Origin: Corynebacterium sp. p3-SID1056
GTDB lineage: Bacteria > Actinomycetota > Actinomycetes > Mycobacteriales > Mycobacteriaceae
Assembly: GCF_025152525.1 (NCBI RefSeq)
Contig: NZ_JALXXL010000002.1
Location: 186,001-250,000, forward strand
Reading direction: 5' to 3'
DNA length: 64,000 bases
Every line of letters starts with the position of its first letter. The stretch's first letter is position 1. The position numbers and the translations under genes are program-made. The notes under the pieces were generated by a model. That model made no database searches, had not been told where the DNA came from, and saw only the letters and a program-made list of their open reading frames with translations. This document shows, piece by piece, positions 7,832 through 18,433 of this stretch.

Positions 7832-8677
7832 CTATGCCTCCACTTCCCTGCTGCGGGTGGCGCGCAGCTGGAACATTGCGATGACAACCACGACGACAAC
7901 GAAAATCACTGCCTTCGCTTGGCCGACGCCCTCGGCACCGACGCGGTTGAACATGGTGTTGACGATGTTGAGGGCGACCATCTCGGTCTGCTGCCCCGGT
8001 GCGCCGTTGGTCAGCGCGAGGTTCTGGTCGAACAGCTTGAAGGTGTTCGACAGGGTGAGGAACAGGCAGATGGTGATCGACGGCATCATCATCGGGATGG
8101 TGACGTGCCGCAGCATCTCCCACTTGCTCACGCCGTCCAGCTCGGCGGCCTCGAGAAGCTCCGGCGGGACGTTCTGCAGGCCGGCGATGTAGATGATCAT
8201 CATGTAGCCGATCAGCTGCCAGTTCATCAGGATGATCAGGCCGGCGTAGCCGAACTTCCAGTCAGCGGCGATGGTGGTTTCGTAGTGGGCCAGCACCGCG
8301 TTGATCATGGACTGCCAGGTGTAGCCGAGCACGATGCCGCCGATCAGGTTCGGCATGAAGAACACCGTGCGGAAGAAGTTCGTGCCCTTGAGTTTGCGCG
8401 TGAGCGTCCACGCGATGGCAAAGGCGATCACGTTGACGGTGATGATCGAGACGACCGCCACGGCCAGTGTGAAGCCGAAGGCGGAAACGAATCCCTCACG
8501 CTCTTGGAAGACGCGCCCGTAGTTTTCCAGGCCGACCCAGGTGGCGTCGGTGATCGTGGTGAACTTGGTAAAGGACAGGAAGAAGCCGATGATGAACGGC
8601 ACCAAAAAGGCGATGGCAAAGGCCGCCAGCGTCGGCAGGACGAAGATGGGGAAATACTTTTTCAGTGTTGCTTGCAT
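7832..8677 (-). CDS. carbohydrate ABC importer permease, MalF type
   Basis: 281 residues with six transmembrane segments starting with YFPIFVLPTLAAFAIAFLVPFIIGFFLSF. The EAA loop is readable as PPELLEAAELDGVSKWEMLRH near residue 175. It forms the heterodimeric membrane channel with the MalG-type permease downstream (4-bp gap). A GAGGAG ribosome site lies before the ATG at 8677, 15 bp after the stop of the binding-protein gene, so the three are cotranscribed. It belongs to the CUT1 group. Confidence 0.93.
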   Translation of the reverse strand: MQATLKKYFPIFVLPTLAAFAIAFLVPFIIGFFLSFTKFTTITDATWVGLENYGRVFQEREGFVSAFGFTLAVAVVSIITVNVIAFAIAWTLTRKLKGTNFFRTVFFMPNLIGGIVLGYTWQSMINAVLAHYETTIAADWKFGYAGLIILMNWQLIGYMMIIYIAGLQNVPPELLEAAELDGVSKWEMLRHVTIPMMMPSITICLFLTLSNTFKLFDQNLALTNGAPGQQTEMVALNIVNTMFNRVGAEGVGQAKAVIFVVVVVVIAMFQLRATRSREVEA

Positions 8678-8692
8678 GGTGTGCTCCTCTGC

Positions 8693-10048
8693 CTAGTCCA
8701 GCAAGGCGATCTGGTTGGCCATCTCGTACTCCCAGTCTTCCTTGAGCTTGGCCACCACGTCGTCCCAGGTGATGTTGCCGATGGCGTACTGGGCGAGGTT
8801 CTGGCCGTAGAGGTCACGGAACTGCTGGTTGGGGCTGAATTGGAAGTCCCAGGGGATGGATTCGGTCTCGGTGTCGGACAGCGCGGCCTGCACCTGGCGA
8901 GCCAGCGGGTCGTCCGGCACATCCTCGGGGCTGTAGTTGGTAAACGGCGCGATGAAGGAAAGCTCGTCGACAACCAGCTCCTTGCCGCGCTCGGAGAGGA
9001 ACAACCAGGTGAGGAAGTCGCGGGTGGCCTGCTGGTCTTCCTCGCTGGCCTTGTTGTTCACCGCGAAGTAGTTCTCGGTGCCGATGTTCAGCCCGACCTC
9101 TTCCTCGTTGGGCAGGCCCATGTACATGGGCATGAACTTGATCTTGTCTTCCTTGATCACGTTCGAGGCATCCTCGGCAATCTGCCCCCAGGCCCAGTTG
9201 CCGTTTTGCACCATCGCCGCCTTGCCGGTGGCGAACTCCGCCATGGAATCGCTCGTGGCGCGGGAGGCGGCCAGCGCCGGCTTGGTCGTGGAGTTTTCCA
9301 AATACAGGTCGAACAGCTGCTTGTAGTTGTCGCCGTAGGAGAAATCGATGGTGGGCATGTCCTGGAACTCGTTGATGCCGCGGTCCTCGATTTCGTAGTG
9401 GTAGGCCCCGTTCATCAGGTGGTTGGTCCAGCGCCACTCTTCGCCGGCGATGAGGCTGGTCACGGCAAACGCGCCGTCGATACCCAGCTCCTCCTTCTTC
9501 GCCTGCATATCCTCGGCAACCGCCTTGAGCGCGCCGAAGTTGTTCACCTCGTCCATGGAGGCCACGGCCGGGTTGGGCAGTGCGAAGTAGCGATCGAAGA
9601 TCTCCTCGTTGTAGAGGATGCCAAAGCCTTCCATGGCAAAGGGGAAGCCGCGCACGGTGCCGTCCTTGGCAGTGATCGGCTGCGCGTCGTCGTTGAGCGC
9701 CTCGACGACCTCGTACTCGGAGATGTCGGCGAGGTAGTCCTTCCAGATGCCGTAGCCCTCCTGGCCGTTGATCTGGAACAGGGTGGGCGCGTTGCTCTTG
9801 GCCATCTCGGCCTTTAGCGTCTGCATGTAGGAGCCGGAGGCGGCCGTGACCACCTTGACGGGGATACCGGTCTCGGCCGTGTATTCCTCCGCAATCGTCT
9901 CGAATGCCTGCGCCTGCTCAGGCTTGAAGTTCAGGTAATACACGCTGGGCCCATTGTCCGTGCCGCAGGCAACCATGCTTATCGACGCAAGCATCACCGT
10001 CGCCACACTCGCCACCACACGCCGAGCCTTGCTGACTCTCGTACTCAT
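8693..10048 (-). CDS. carbohydrate-binding lipoprotein of the ABC importer
   Basis: 451 residues. The signal peptide ends in a lipobox, SMVAC, so the mature protein is lipid-anchored at cysteine 28. The body is a family 1 extracellular solute-binding protein: VYYLNFKPEQAQAFETIAEEYTAETGIPVKV at the N-terminus, and FATGKAAMVQNGNWAWGQIA near residue 270, the segment that usually contacts the sugar. It captures substrate outside the cell for the MalF/MalG pair encoded downstream. A GAAGGA ribosome site lies before the ATG at 10048. An AT-rich promoter region with an inverted repeat lies upstream. Confidence 0.92.
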   Translation of the reverse strand: MSTRVSKARRVVASVATVMLASISMVACGTDNGPSVYYLNFKPEQAQAFETIAEEYTAETGIPVKVVTAASGSYMQTLKAEMAKSNAPTLFQINGQEGYGIWKDYLADISEYEVVEALNDDAQPITAKDGTVRGFPFAMEGFGILYNEEIFDRYFALPNPAVASMDEVNNFGALKAVAEDMQAKKEELGIDGAFAVTSLIAGEEWRWTNHLMNGAYHYEIEDRGINEFQDMPTIDFSYGDNYKQLFDLYLENSTTKPALAASRATSDSMAEFATGKAAMVQNGNWAWGQIAEDASNVIKEDKIKFMPMYMGLPNEEEVGLNIGTENYFAVNNKASEEDQQATRDFLTWLFLSERGKELVVDELSFIAPFTNYSPEDVPDDPLARQVQAALSDTETESIPWDFQFSPNQQFRDLYGQNLAQYAIGNITWDDVVAKLKEDWEYEMANQIALLD

Positions 10049-10095
10049 CGGCGGTCCTTCGTATTGGATTTTACGTACTCTTCCAGCGTACGACC

Positions 10096-10111
10096 GTTGA
10101 ACGGGGTCAAC
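10096..10111. promoter_or_regulatory. inverted-repeat operator candidate before the sugar importer
   Basis: GTTGAACGGGGTCAAC has 5-bp inverted arms with a 6-bp spacer and lies 48 bp before the start codon at 10048, next to an AT-rich tract (10112-10140). It could bind a sugar-responsive repressor; none is encoded in the window. Confidence 0.45.
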
Positions 10112-10159
10112 AATATGGTTAATATATAACAGTTATACGGTGGTATTAGCTGGTATTAC

Positions 10160-11398
10160 CTATCTGGTCCGGGGTGACGTCGGGGGTAGTCGGTACACCA
10201 TCGCCTCGTCGCGGTGTCCCGGCAGTACCCGCTGGAAGTACGACGCGGCGGCCTCCATCAGCGGCACGAAGCGCTGCTCGTTCTGGCTGAGGAACCACCG
10301 GTGGTCGAGGATTTCGTGGAAGATCTGCGCCGGCTCCAGCTTCTCCCGCAGCGTCTCGGGGATCAGCGCCACGACCGGCTCGTACTCGCGCACCATCCAC
10401 CGGTGCGCCACTGCCTCCAGCGGCAGCTTGCCGCCGTAGCGCACCGCCCGGTAGACCTCCATCTCCCCCAACAGCCGCTGCGCCTGGCCGTCTTGGACAT
10501 CCAGTCCCGTCAGCCGCAGCAGCTTCTTCTGGTAGAAGCCGGTGGAAAACACGGCGGGCTCGATGATGATGCGGTAGCGGTTACCGTCGTTTTCAATCTC
10601 CAACTCGCCCACATCGAAGCCGAGCGCGTTGATCGCCTCGACCCGCTTGGCCACGGCATCGAACGCATCCCCCTCCACCACCAGCTCACCGGTGACCAGG
10701 TCCCACAGTTCGAGGTAGACGGCCTCGATGGCGTTGCCGAGCGCGATGACGTCGGCGTCCTCGTCGATGGCGCCGGCGGCCTGGAGGTCCATGAGTTCGC
10801 CGATGATGTTGACGCGGGCCACGTCGACGTCGTAAAGCCTGCGGCCCTGTGACAGCGGCTCATGGAATTCGCCGGTCTCCGCATCGACCAGGTAGGCGGA
10901 GAACTGGTCCGCATCGCGGCGAAACAGCGTGTTGGACAGCGACACATCGCCCCAGTAGAAGCCGAGCAGGTGCAGGCGCACGAGCAGCACGGCCAGGGCG
11001 CGCACCAGCTTGGACACGATCTCCGCCGCCGGGTCGCGCGAAAAGACGTCGCGGTACGGCAGCGAAAAGCGCAGGTGCTCGGTGACAAGGCAGGGGGTCA
11101 GCTCCTGACCGTCCTCGCCCCGGCGGTGCGTGATCACCGCCACCGGCACCACGCACGGCACGCCCAGCTCCTGCAGTCGGCGCAGGTTGCGGTATTCGTG
11201 GTAGGCCACCCGCTCCCCGATCTCCTTGACCGCGAAAACGAGCCCATCCGCCTCAATCAGGCGCACGGTGTGGCGCGAGATGCCGCGCGGTAGCGCCGCC
11301 AAAAGGTCCGTGCTCCACTCCTCGAGCGGAGTGGACCACGGCATCTTCAGCAGCGTGGGCGCGTACGTGGGAGAAACAACGCTGAGTCTTTCCAGCAC
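10160..11398 (-). CDS. DUF4032 protein with kinase-like fold
   Basis: 412 residues. The N-terminal half resembles lipopolysaccharide-kinase-type protein kinases: VFAVKEIGERVAYHEYRNLRRLQE carries a candidate ATP-binding lysine and helix-C glutamate, and GFYWGDVSLSNTLF is a catalytic-loop-like motif (D and N retained). The C-terminal half is the DUF4032 domain proper. The gene starts with a GTG at 11398; its GGAG overlaps the end of the ABC ATPase gene 11 bp upstream, so the two are cotranscribed. Whether it phosphorylates anything is unknown; the link to the ATPase suggests a role in regulating the transporter. Confidence 0.8.
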   Translation of the reverse strand: MLERLSVVSPTYAPTLLKMPWSTPLEEWSTDLLAALPRGISRHTVRLIEADGLVFAVKEIGERVAYHEYRNLRRLQELGVPCVVPVAVITHRRGEDGQELTPCLVTEHLRFSLPYRDVFSRDPAAEIVSKLVRALAVLLVRLHLLGFYWGDVSLSNTLFRRDADQFSAYLVDAETGEFHEPLSQGRRLYDVDVARVNIIGELMDLQAAGAIDEDADVIALGNAIEAVYLELWDLVTGELVVEGDAFDAVAKRVEAINALGFDVGELEIENDGNRYRIIIEPAVFSTGFYQKKLLRLTGLDVQDGQAQRLLGEMEVYRAVRYGGKLPLEAVAHRWMVREYEPVVALIPETLREKLEPAQIFHEILDHRWFLSQNEQRFVPLMEAAASYFQRVLPGHRDEAMVYRLPPTSPRTR

Positions 11399-11409
11399 GC
11401 CTGACGCTC

Positions 11410-12531
<1,122 letters not shown>

Positions 12532-12664
12532 GTTGTCCTCCATCGGCAGGTACGTGCCGAACGATCCGTAGTGGGGAAAAGGGTCGCTCCCCACGTTACC
12601 CCCGCCGCGGGTGCGGGTGGGCATCTTCGGCGCGCGCGGGTGTGGGAGGCGGGGGATGGGAGGC

Positions 12665-12762
12665 GGAGGATGGTAACCCCAGGATGGTAATCATCCCAGG
12701 GCATCGTTTGTTGCGTTTATGCCGACCTGGGCTCATTACCATCTGCTGGTTACCACCCTGCC
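12665..12762. repeat. imperfect inverted repeat in a divergent promoter region
   Basis: A block near 12668-12697 (GGATGGTAACC...GATGGTAATC) is repeated in inverted orientation near 12731-12760, matching at about 23 of 30 positions. Each arm itself contains two GATGGTAA-like words. It lies between the ABC ATPase (reading left) and a DUF5129 gene (reading right) and may hold paired operators. Confidence 0.6.
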
Positions 12763-12812
12763 GCTCGCTTTTCGACGCCCACTCCCACCCCTCCCCCGCT
12801 ATCCTTGGCCCC

Positions 12813-14291
12813 ATGGCTTCGACTCCCGACGGAACACGCGAAAGCACCGGTACCCGCCAGCCCGCGAAGGGCTCGGCCGCAAAGGACTGGGCGGCGGTAA
12901 TCGGCGCGTCCGCGCTGCTGGCAGTCGGTGGCGGTGCGGCCGGCTACAGCCTGGCCGATGTCCCGGACGCAGACCAGTTCGCGGTGTCCACGCAGGCGAA
13001 TGCCGCGCAGCTGATGGTCTCGGACCCGCAGGACATCCTCAGCGCCGAGGACGAGCAGCGCATGCAGCGCGACGCGGAGCGCCTCCCCCGCCCGGATACG
13101 GTGCAGACCATCCACTACATCTTCCTGGCCGAAGGCCGCGAGAACGTCAACGACTCGGCGGAGAACTTCCTGCGCGATAACTACCCGGAGCAGATTGGCA
13201 ACGACAAGTTCGCAGACGGCGTACTCATCCTCGGTGCCGACATGCAGTCGCGCAACAACTTCGTCTTCGCCGGCGAGGACGTCGCTGACCAGCTGAAAAT
13301 CCGCAAGGGCCAGCGCCTCAGCGACGTGCTGGAGGAGATGAAGCCGGGGCTGCGCGACAACAACCTGCCCGCGGCCGTCTTCGCCGGGGCGAACCTGGCC
13401 ATGGACACGGATGCGGTCCAGCAGTGGGGCGCTAGCGACGCCGAGGGCTCGCGCATCGGCCTCGCTATCGCGGGTGGCGGGATCCCGTCTGGCGCGGCCC
13501 TGATCGGCGGCAGTATCGCGGCGACCAGGCGAGACAAGCGCCGCAAGAAGATCAACCAGGCCCGCGCAGACCACGCCCTCCTGGCCAGCGAGTACACGGG
13601 TTTGAGCCAGCGCCTTGACGAGCTGGACGTGCGCGCCAACTCAGTGTCCTCGGCCTTTGCCAATGCGGAGATGCGCCAGCAGTGGTCGGAGGTGCGCGAC
13701 CGCTTCCTGCGCCTGCACGACGTCACCCAGCGCAACAGCGTGGCCACCGACCAGCAGGCGTACGAGAGCGCGGACAACCTGCGCGACGCGGCGCAGACCT
13801 TCGAAGACACCAGCCACGCCGAGGACAACATCAACCGGCTTTTCGCGGTGGAACAGGGCGACGCTGCTGCGCGCCGCAACCTGCTCACCGATATCCGCGA
13901 GGACATCGTCCGCGCCCGCTACGAGGTCAAGGACGCCCAGCTCACGCAGGGGTTGGCGCAGCTGCAGGAGCGGGTGGACTGGCTGGATACGCACCCGGAT
14001 TCGCCGGACTTTTTGGACGCCTTCGTCCGCGTGCTCGGCGATTACCGCGTCCTGCTGGATAGCGTCAAGCGCCGCGAGTTCAGCGACGTCCAGGAGCACA
14101 ACGAGCTGCACACCCCGCGCCTGACCGACCCGGGCTACGTCTACTCCGGCTACGTGCCTTACGTGGCGCTGGCCTCCTGGCACACCTCCAACGTGGAGGC
14201 GGAGCAGGCGGCGCAGTCCTCGTCGAGCTCGGGCGTGAACTCTTCGTTTAGCAGCGGCTTCTCCGGCGCGGGCGGGTCGAGCTCCTTCTAG
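12813..14291 (+). CDS. DUF5129 membrane protein, copy A
   Basis: 492 residues. A short cytoplasmic N-terminus is followed by a membrane segment (WAAVIGASALLAVGGGAAGY), then an extracytoplasmic TPM-like domain beginning VSDPQDILSAEDEQRMQRDAERLP, a second hydrophobic segment (GGGIPSGAALIGGSIAA, about residue 220), a long charged helical region, and a glycine/serine tail SGFSGAGGSSSF. This layout is typical of the corynebacterial DUF5129 family; its function is unknown. A -10-like TATCCT ends 7 nt before the ATG and there is no ribosome site, so a leaderless mRNA is likely. A paralogue lies at 18816-20345. Confidence 0.8.
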   Translation: MASTPDGTRESTGTRQPAKGSAAKDWAAVIGASALLAVGGGAAGYSLADVPDADQFAVSTQANAAQLMVSDPQDILSAEDEQRMQRDAERLPRPDTVQTIHYIFLAEGRENVNDSAENFLRDNYPEQIGNDKFADGVLILGADMQSRNNFVFAGEDVADQLKIRKGQRLSDVLEEMKPGLRDNNLPAAVFAGANLAMDTDAVQQWGASDAEGSRIGLAIAGGGIPSGAALIGGSIAATRRDKRRKKINQARADHALLASEYTGLSQRLDELDVRANSVSSAFANAEMRQQWSEVRDRFLRLHDVTQRNSVATDQQAYESADNLRDAAQTFEDTSHAEDNINRLFAVEQGDAAARRNLLTDIREDIVRARYEVKDAQLTQGLAQLQERVDWLDTHPDSPDFLDAFVRVLGDYRVLLDSVKRREFSDVQEHNELHTPRLTDPGYVYSGYVPYVALASWHTSNVEAEQAAQSSSSSGVNSSFSSGFSGAGGSSSF

Positions 14292-14310
14292 GGGTACCGC
14301 GCCACTACCC

Positions 14311-14330
14311 CACATCGGTGCGACGATGTG
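14311..14330. promoter_or_regulatory. inverted repeat before permease A
   Basis: CACATCG and CGATGTG are separated by 6 bp, about 70 bp before the permease start. It is a possible operator or part of a stop signal for the DUF5129 gene, without a T-run. Confidence 0.4.
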
Positions 14331-14397
14331 ACGACTGCAACACCCGTGCTTTAGACTCCCCGTGTCCCACACAACGCAAGTTTCACGGAGGCAGCCC

Positions 14398-15714
14398 TTG
14401 CCCACAAGCGCACGCGAATTCAATATGGAACACCTCACGGAGGCAGATAAGCGGCAGATCGCCGAGCACAGCTCCGGCACCGCCCCCGACGGCGGCACCC
14501 TGTCTTGGGCGATCACACTGTTCGGTACTGCCGTCGGGGCGGGCATCCTCTTTTTGCCTATCGACGCCGGCAGCTTCGGTTTCTTCCCGCTCCTTGTAAT
14601 TACACTGCTTATCGCCCCGATGGTGTTTTTCTCGCACCGCACCTACGCGCGCATCGTCGCCGCGTCGCCGAAGAAGGGGCTGGACGTGCTGCAGGTGGTC
14701 ACGGCGCTGGCGGGGCGCAACCGCGGACTGATGACGGGCCTGATGTACTGGTTGTCCATTTACCCGATCGTGCTGATCTACGGCGTGAGCGTGACCAACA
14801 CCATGGACAGTTTCGTGGTCAACCAACTCCACGGTCCGCATGTGCCGCGCTGGCTGATGGCCACGGTGTGTGTGGGCGTGCTCACGGGCGCGTACGCGTT
14901 GGGGAAGAAGGCGACGCTCGCCTTTGCCAACGCGCTGGTCTATCCGCTCATCATTGCGCTGGCCGCAGTGTCGTTCTACCTCATCCCCCAGTGGGATGTG
15001 GCCAGCTTCCGTTCCTACGAGTCGGGTACTCCGTTCTGGAAGGCGATGCTGCTGATTTTGCCGGTGTTCGTGTTCTCCTTCAACCACATGCCGGCAGTGT
15101 CCCAGTTTGCGCTCGACGTGCAAAAGCGTGAGGGCGGCGATGTCGCGGCGGCGGAGCGGACTGTGTCGAAGATTGAGGCGATCACCGTCGGCCTGCTCGT
15201 GGTGTTCACCATGTTCTTTGTGTGGTCGTGCACGCTTGCGCTTGGTGCTGACGGTATGGAGGCGGCGCGCGAGCAGAACATCCCCGTGCTGTCGTATCTG
15301 GCTAACGAGACCCAGACCCCGTTTTTGGCCGTCCTCTCCCCGCTCGTCGCCCTGTGCGCGATCGCCTCGTCGTACTTCGGCCACGTCATGGGCGCCGAGG
15401 AGGGAACGACCTACCTCGTGCGCGCCGTCGCGCCGGGGTTTGCCGAGCGCCTGGACCCGAAGAAGCTGCGCTGGGGCATTTACGTTTTCGTCTTCGTCAC
15501 CACCGTGGCCGCCGGCATTCTCAACCCTTCCATCCTGGACTTGATCTCGGTGGTCGGCGGCATCTTCATCACGTTTTTGGTCTACATCGTGCCGATGCTG
15601 CTTTTCCGCTACGCCAAGGATTACCGCCGCTTTGCCAACACACCGGAGACCTGGGGTGTGTTCATCCTGGGCATCGTCATCATGGGCGTGGCTATCTGGC
15701 AGATGTTCGCCTAA
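14398..15714 (+). CDS. HAAAP/STP-type amino-acid permease A (serine-like)
   Basis: About 438 residues with eleven hydrophobic segments. The first, WAITLFGTAVGAGILFLPIDAGSFGF, carries the GTAVGAGILFLP signature of hydroxy- and aromatic-amino-acid permeases (SdaC/TdcC relatives). RSYESGTPFWKAML and FSFNHMPAVSQFALD are also family blocks. It should import serine, threonine or a related amino acid with H+. The frame opens at GTG 14362, but GGAGG sits 8 bp before TTG 14398, and alignment with its paralogue at 17048 favours that start. It follows a DUF5129 gene by 106 bp; the paralogue is linked to the other DUF5129 gene. Confidence 0.88.
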   Translation: MPTSAREFNMEHLTEADKRQIAEHSSGTAPDGGTLSWAITLFGTAVGAGILFLPIDAGSFGFFPLLVITLLIAPMVFFSHRTYARIVAASPKKGLDVLQVVTALAGRNRGLMTGLMYWLSIYPIVLIYGVSVTNTMDSFVVNQLHGPHVPRWLMATVCVGVLTGAYALGKKATLAFANALVYPLIIALAAVSFYLIPQWDVASFRSYESGTPFWKAMLLILPVFVFSFNHMPAVSQFALDVQKREGGDVAAAERTVSKIEAITVGLLVVFTMFFVWSCTLALGADGMEAAREQNIPVLSYLANETQTPFLAVLSPLVALCAIASSYFGHVMGAEEGTTYLVRAVAPGFAERLDPKKLRWGIYVFVFVTTVAAGILNPSILDLISVVGGIFITFLVYIVPMLLFRYAKDYRRFANTPETWGVFILGIVIMGVAIWQMFA

Positions 15715-15738
15715 GGCAGGAACCCGTGGCTCCCGTGG

Positions 15739-16680
15739 CTACAGGGTGACCACGACGCGTCCACTGTGCTGGCCATCGAGCAGCTGGCGCCCAGCCTCCA
15801 CGACGCCATCCAAACCGACTTCCTCGGTGCGGATGGCGTTGGTGTCTAAGGACTCGTCGAGGAGCTGCCACGCTTCGTCGCGAAGCGTATTGGGCGTATC
15901 CACAGAGTTGATACCAACCAGCTGCACACCGCGCAGGATAAATGGCAGGACGCTCGCGGGCAGGTCGTTGCCGGCCGCCATGCCGCACGCGGTGGCCACG
16001 CCGCCCCACCGCAGCTGCGTGAGCGCGTTGGCCAGCACGGTCGAGCCGACGGTGTCCACCACGCCGCCCAGGCGCGCCTTCTGCAGCGGCTTGCCCGGCT
16101 CGGAAAATTCGGCGCGGTCGAGTACCTCGCTCGCCCCGAGCTCGCGCAGCCAAGGGCCATGCTTATCGACGCGACCCGTCACCGCCCACACCTCATGCCC
16201 GCGCGCGGCGAGCAGCTGGACCGCGATCGAGCCGACGCCGCCGGTCGCGCCGGTGACCAGGACGGGGCCCTCCGCGGTGTCTCCGTAGAGCGCGCGCTCG
16301 AAGCCGGCCACCGACAGCGCCGCGGTGTAGCCGGCGGTGCCGATGGCGGCGGCCTCGTGGGCGTTGAAGCGTTCGGGTACGCGGGTGATGTCGGCGGCGT
16401 CGATGCGCATCTCGGGGGTGTAGCCGCCGTGGCGGCGCTCGCCGATGCCGCGGCCGTTGACGGTGACGAGCGTGCCGTCGGCAAGCGTGCCGACCGCATC
16501 GATGCCGGGCACCGTGGGCAGGTGCCGCAGGATGCCGCGGTTGCCATCGAGCGCCATGGCGTCCTTGTAGTTGAGCGAGGAGTGGCTGAGGGTGATCAGC
16601 GTGTCGCCCTCGCCCGCGAACTCGCTGCGAGTGCCGACGATCTCTGGGCCTTGCTCGGTAACAATCAACGTGCGATTCAT
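15739..16680 (-). CDS. acuI: MDR oxidoreductase, YhdH/AcuI type
   Basis: 313 residues of the zinc-independent quinone-oxidoreductase/acrylyl-CoA reductase group. SSLNYKDAMALDGNRGI near residue 35 is the YhdH-type N-terminal signature, and VLVTGATGGVGSIAVQLLAARGHEV near residue 140 is the NADPH-binding Rossmann motif. The family reduces acryloyl-CoA to propionyl-CoA or other enones with NADPH; the specific substrate here is not proven. A TATACT hexamer ends 7 nt before the start codon at 16680, so the mRNA is probably leaderless. It reads against both neighbouring permease genes. Confidence 0.82.
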   Translation of the reverse strand: MNRTLIVTEQGPEIVGTRSEFAGEGDTLITLSHSSLNYKDAMALDGNRGILRHLPTVPGIDAVGTLADGTLVTVNGRGIGERRHGGYTPEMRIDAADITRVPERFNAHEAAAIGTAGYTAALSVAGFERALYGDTAEGPVLVTGATGGVGSIAVQLLAARGHEVWAVTGRVDKHGPWLRELGASEVLDRAEFSEPGKPLQKARLGGVVDTVGSTVLANALTQLRWGGVATACGMAAGNDLPASVLPFILRGVQLVGINSVDTPNTLRDEAWQLLDESLDTNAIRTEEVGLDGVVEAGRQLLDGQHSGRVVVTL

Positions 16681-16812
16681 GGGCGCCAGTATAGGGATGT
16701 CGCGTGGCGGCGGGGCGGCGGAAAATCGTTGCAGGAGTATGCCGAGCGTGGAGTTCTGCTCAGAACGAATGAACGCGCGGAGTCGCTCCTACTCACCTGC
16801 GCTGAGTGCGTC

Positions 16813-16905
16813 CAAACGGAGCTAGCTCCATTTAGACCGACCCCGCCCGCAAAACCCCAGGTCGCGTCCCACCGCAAGCCCCAAATGGAGCTAGCTCCAT
16901 GTAGA
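16813..16905. repeat. mosaic intergenic repeat with GGAGCTAGCTCC palindromes, copy 2
   Basis: Palindromic ends at 16813-16834 and 16882-16903 share AAATGGAGCTAGCTCCAT with the copy at 6742-6833. The spacer again contains AAAACCCCAGGTCG (16851-16864). The rest of 16681-17047 holds no gene. Confidence 0.8.
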
Positions 16906-17047
16906 CCAACACCGCCCAGAAAACCCCACGAGGGGGAACGCCCCGCTGCCCCCTCCGCACGCCTAGACCATTGATTTTCTTAGGCGAGTGTAAGAAAACA
17001 TCAAGCCGTGTTAATGTGTGGCGCACCACAAAGAAAGGCGGGTATTG

Positions 17048-18433
17048 ATGTCTACCTCACACACCGGCAGCTCTGTCGGGCGCGACGGGAAACTCCCGGA
17101 GCAGTACAGCGACGAGCACCTCGAGCTCGGCCGTGCCGAATTCAACACCGAGCACCTCTCGGACGCGGACATGGAGCAGATCAAGGAGCAGCGCGCTGGG
17201 GACAAGCCGGATGGCTCGTTCATCTCCTGGGTGATCGCGCTGTTCGGCACCGGCGTCGGTGCGGGCATTCTCTTTTTGCCCATCAACGCTGGCAGCTTCG
17301 GCTTTTGGCCGCTGGTGCTGGCCACGCTGATCATCGGCCCGATGGTGTTCTTCTCGCACCGCGCCTACGCGCGGATCGTGGCGGCGTCGCCGGAGAAGGG
17401 CCTTGACGTCCTCCAGGTGGTCACCGCCCTGACTGGTCGCAAGCGCGGCCTGGCTACCGCGCTGATGTATTGGTTGGGCATCTACCCGGTGGTGTTGATC
17501 TACGCGATCTCGATTACCAACACGATGGACAGCTTCATCGTCAACCAGTTGGGCGGGCCCGAGATCAACCGTTGGCTGCTGGCCACCATCTGTGTCACGC
17601 TGCTGACTGGCGCGTACGCGATGGGCATGAAGATCACGCTCTGGTTGGCCAATGTGCTGGTCTACCCGTTGATTGTGGCGCTGGCGGCGGTGTCGATCTA
17701 CCTGATCCCCAAGTGGGACCTGGCAAGCTTCCGCAGCTACGAGTCGGAGACGCCCCTCTGGCAGGCCACCATTTTGATCATGCCGGTGCTGGTCTTCTCC
17801 TTTAGCCACATCGCTGCCCTGTCCCAGCTCGCCCTGGACATGCAGAAGCGGCACGCCGGCGACGTGGCGGCAACGGAGAGGGCGGTCTCGCGCATCGAGC
17901 TGGCCGCCGCGGCGATGCTCGTGCTCTTCACTATGTTCTTCGTCTGGTCCTGCGCGCTCGCGCTGGGTGCCGACGGCATGGATGCGGCCCGCGAGCAGAA
18001 TATCCCGGTGCTGTCGTACCTGGCCAACGAGACGCATACGCCCTTCCTTGCGTGGGTGAGCCCGGTCATCGCCATCTGCGCGATTATCACCTCCTACTTC
18101 GGTCACCTGCTGGGCACTGAGGAGGGCACCAGCTACCTCGTGCGCGTCGCCGCGCCGCGCACTGCGTCCAAGCTCAACCCTCGCGCTACTCGACGCCTCG
18201 TGCTCTCCTTCGTCTTCGTCACCGCCATTCTCGCCGCGGTTGCCAACCCCTCGATCCTGGATATGATCTCCGTGGTCGGCGGCGTCTTCATGGCGTTCCT
18301 GCTGTTCATCCTGCCGGCCCTTTTGGCGTTGAAGGCCACCGCCTTTAGGCACTACGCGTTCCGCCCCGACACCATCTTCGTGTTCGTGGTCGGCGTGCTG
18401 GCCGTTGGCGTGTCGATCATCGACTTGTTCTAG
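17048..18433 (+). CDS. HAAAP/STP-type amino-acid permease B (serine-like)
   Basis: 461 residues, a close paralogue of the permease at 14398-15714. The block VIALFGTGVGAGILFLPINAGSFGF, RAYARIVAASPEKGLDVLQVV and FSFSHIAALSQLALDMQKR match it nearly throughout, with eleven hydrophobic segments. The hydrophilic N-terminus is about 20 residues longer. AAAGGCGGG precedes the ATG at 17048; ten more codons are open upstream but have no ribosome site. It is probably a proton-coupled serine/threonine-type importer. Retention of two copies suggests different affinity or regulation. Confidence 0.88.
   Translation: MSTSHTGSSVGRDGKLPEQYSDEHLELGRAEFNTEHLSDADMEQIKEQRAGDKPDGSFISWVIALFGTGVGAGILFLPINAGSFGFWPLVLATLIIGPMVFFSHRAYARIVAASPEKGLDVLQVVTALTGRKRGLATALMYWLGIYPVVLIYAISITNTMDSFIVNQLGGPEINRWLLATICVTLLTGAYAMGMKITLWLANVLVYPLIVALAAVSIYLIPKWDLASFRSYESETPLWQATILIMPVLVFSFSHIAALSQLALDMQKRHAGDVAATERAVSRIELAAAAMLVLFTMFFVWSCALALGADGMDAAREQNIPVLSYLANETHTPFLAWVSPVIAICAIITSYFGHLLGTEEGTSYLVRVAAPRTASKLNPRATRRLVLSFVFVTAILAAVANPSILDMISVVGGVFMAFLLFILPALLALKATAFRHYAFRPDTIFVFVVGVLAVGVSIIDLF

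Noticed and set aside
7817..9817. Very long open frames opposite the ABC permease and binding-protein genes
   Set aside because: They are mirror frames of GC-rich genes; the minus-strand products have full family motifs, signal peptide and ribosome sites.
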